A stretch of DNA of 27,283 nt. It comes from Patescibacteria group bacterium UBA7396. Its GTDB lineage: Bacteria; Patescibacteriota; Gracilibacteria; BD1-5; UBA6164. Within the stretch, counting starts at the first letter, position 1. Each line of letters begins with the position of its first letter. The translations under genes were made by a program, and so were the position numbers. This document shows, piece by piece, positions 26,126-27,283 of the stretch. The stretch lies in assembly GCA_002470645.1 (NCBI GenBank), contig DKNE01000030.1:1-27283 (forward strand), given 5' to 3'. The notes under the pieces are model-generated. The model had not been told where the DNA came from. It saw nothing but the letters and a program-made list of their open reading frames with translations, and did not search any database.

Positions 26126-27232
26126 ATGCAAATATTTCATTTTTCTGATACACATCTTTGAATTTGATTAGAAAATACACCACGTGAATCGGATTTTTAT
26201 AAAAACTTTGAAACCACTATCAATCAAATTCTTCAAAATAAACCTGATATTGTCATACATTCATGAGATTTGTTCCATACTTCAAAACCTTCAAATAAAG
26301 CAATTTCAGTAGTAGTAGAAAATTTTCTCAAACTAGAAAAAGCAGGTATAAAAGTAATTGTAATAGCTTGAAATCATGATACTCCAAGACTTTCTGTTAC
26401 TACTCATCCGTTTGAGATATTTCAAAGTATGGAATGATTTTCAATATTTTTTGAACCAAAAATACAAAGTACCGAAATAAAAAACATCAATTTTGTAGTG
26501 CTTCCACATATTCATGATGAAGTTGTTTTTAAACAAGAATTTGCAAAAGTACATTCTCAAATCCAAGAATGAAAGACAAATATTTTTATAAGTCATTTTG
26601 GTATTTCTGCGGTAGAGTATGATGAATATACAGATGAAATTAGTGGGGTAAATATTACACTTGATGAACTCAAAATATTGAAACAATTTGATTATGTCGC
26701 TCTTTGACACTATCATAAACAATTTTGTATTGGAAAAATTTGTTATCCTGGAAGTATAGAACATACAAGTTTTAATCAGAAAGATTATAAAATTTGATAT
26801 AATATTTTTGATACTGATACAAAAAAAGTAGAAAGTTTTCAACTAGAAACCAGAAAAATGATAGATTTAGGTATAATTGATTGTTGAGAAATTTTCACTA
26901 CTCAAGATTTACTTCTTTTTTTAGAGAAAAAAATTGATAAAAACATATTAAAACAAGCAATTGTAAAAATAGTATTAGAAAATATGAGTACTAAACTTCT
27001 TTTAGAATTTGATGAAAAACAATTTTTTGATTTTTTTCAAAACGCATTTTATTTTGAATATAAAAAAATAAAATTTATTTCTGAAAAACATTCTTGAACT
27101 CATATTTCTGAAAGTTCAAATATCATTTTTGATAATTTTGAAAACTTTTTTCAATCATATCCATTTTGAAGTGATATAAATGAAAATCAAAAACAAGAGA
27201 TCAAAAATGAATTAACCAATTTTTTAAAATAA
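26126..27232 (+). CDS. metallophosphoesterase, SbcD/Mre11-like DNA repair nuclease subunit
   Basis: The 368-residue product has the five metallophosphoesterase motifs in order: MQIFHFSDTHLG (D and H ligands), PDIVIHSGDLFHTSKP, VIVIAGNHDTPRLS, NIFISHFGISA and YVALGHYHKQF. Glycines in SGD, GNHD and GHYH are TGA codons, strong internal proof of the code. Spacing is that of SbcD/Mre11, whose enzymes trim DNA ends and hairpins with an ATPase partner (SbcC/Rad50). The C-terminal part (about 120 residues) is the family's capping region, poorly conserved. No sbcC lies next to it in view; it is followed after 19 bp by a TatD-like gene. SbcD is likely but another DNA-repair phosphoesterase is possible. 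Confidence 0.85.
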
Positions 27233-27251
27233 TAATACATTACTTATATTT

Positions 27252-27283
27252 ATGATAATAGATACCCATACTCACATATATTT
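27252..27283 (+). CDS. start of a TatD-family metal-dependent DNase (cut by the window end)
   Basis: Only ten codons are present: MIIDTHTHIY. The DTHTH start is the first metal-binding motif of TatD hydrolases (usual MxxDTHCHL or DTHTHL). It follows the SbcD-like gene by 19 bp on the same strand and probably belongs to its operon. Too little is visible to say more. Confidence 0.55.
   Translation, partial: MIIDTHTHIY

Noticed and set aside
26441..26842. Minus-strand frame of 133 codons
   Set aside because: It is antisense to the metallophosphoesterase gene, whose catalytic motifs are on the plus strand.

Overview
The window is strongly A+T-rich and reads sensibly only if UGA is a glycine codon (genetic code 25). 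With TGA as a stop, almost every gene breaks into short pieces. With TGA as Gly, the pieces join in one frame and the interruptions fall where conserved glycines belong: the Walker A and B motifs of the PilT-like ATPase, KxDG of DNA ligase, and SGD, GNHD and GHYH of the SbcD-like phosphoesterase. This points to Absconditabacteria (SR1) or Gracilibacteria. I cannot choose between them from the sequence alone. All coding coordinates below use TAA/TAG as stops and TGA as Gly.

Layout. 80-902 (+): a DtxR/MntR-like repressor overlapping a YigZ/IMPACT-family gene. 994-4147 (-): CorA-type transporter, ECF sigma factor and a membrane-anchored putative anti-sigma factor, with a structured leader before the sigma gene. 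4262-4657 (+): a small secreted protein. 4672-6447 (-): thrS, behind a leader with a terminator hairpin. 6723-9989 (+): an unknown protein, a PilT-type ATPase and a large protein with a C-terminal lytic transglycosylase domain. 10051-11240 (-): ndk and a response regulator with no kinase nearby. 11432-12591 (+): DUF2177-like and DUF1295-like membrane proteins.

12649-22060 is an accessory block, nearly all on the minus strand. It holds a toxin/antitoxin pair whose antitoxin is an HTH plus Panacea (DUF4065) fusion, a relic of an IS3/IS481-type transposase tail, and a complete type I restriction-modification operon. The operon order is hsdM, two small unknown genes, hsdS, a 383-residue unknown gene, hsdR, with joins of 17 bp or less or overlaps throughout. 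A GIY-YIG protein lies just upstream. The tmRNA gene (ssrA, minus strand) borders this block, with its 3' end facing it.

22726-27283: a 53-residue protein, a TfoX-N/MGMT fusion, a small membrane protein that looks imported from a standard-code organism, ligA, an SbcD-like phosphoesterase, and the first codons of a TatD-like DNase.

Spacing is compact. Many genes end inside the hairpin that terminates them, and convergent pairs share one bidirectional terminator. No CRISPR array, rRNA or ordinary tRNA gene was seen. The strongest leads for something undescribed are the three unknown genes built into the hsd operon, the Panacea toxin pair, the alternative hairpins before the ECF gene, the thrS leader, and the gene whose TGA stop should be read through here.
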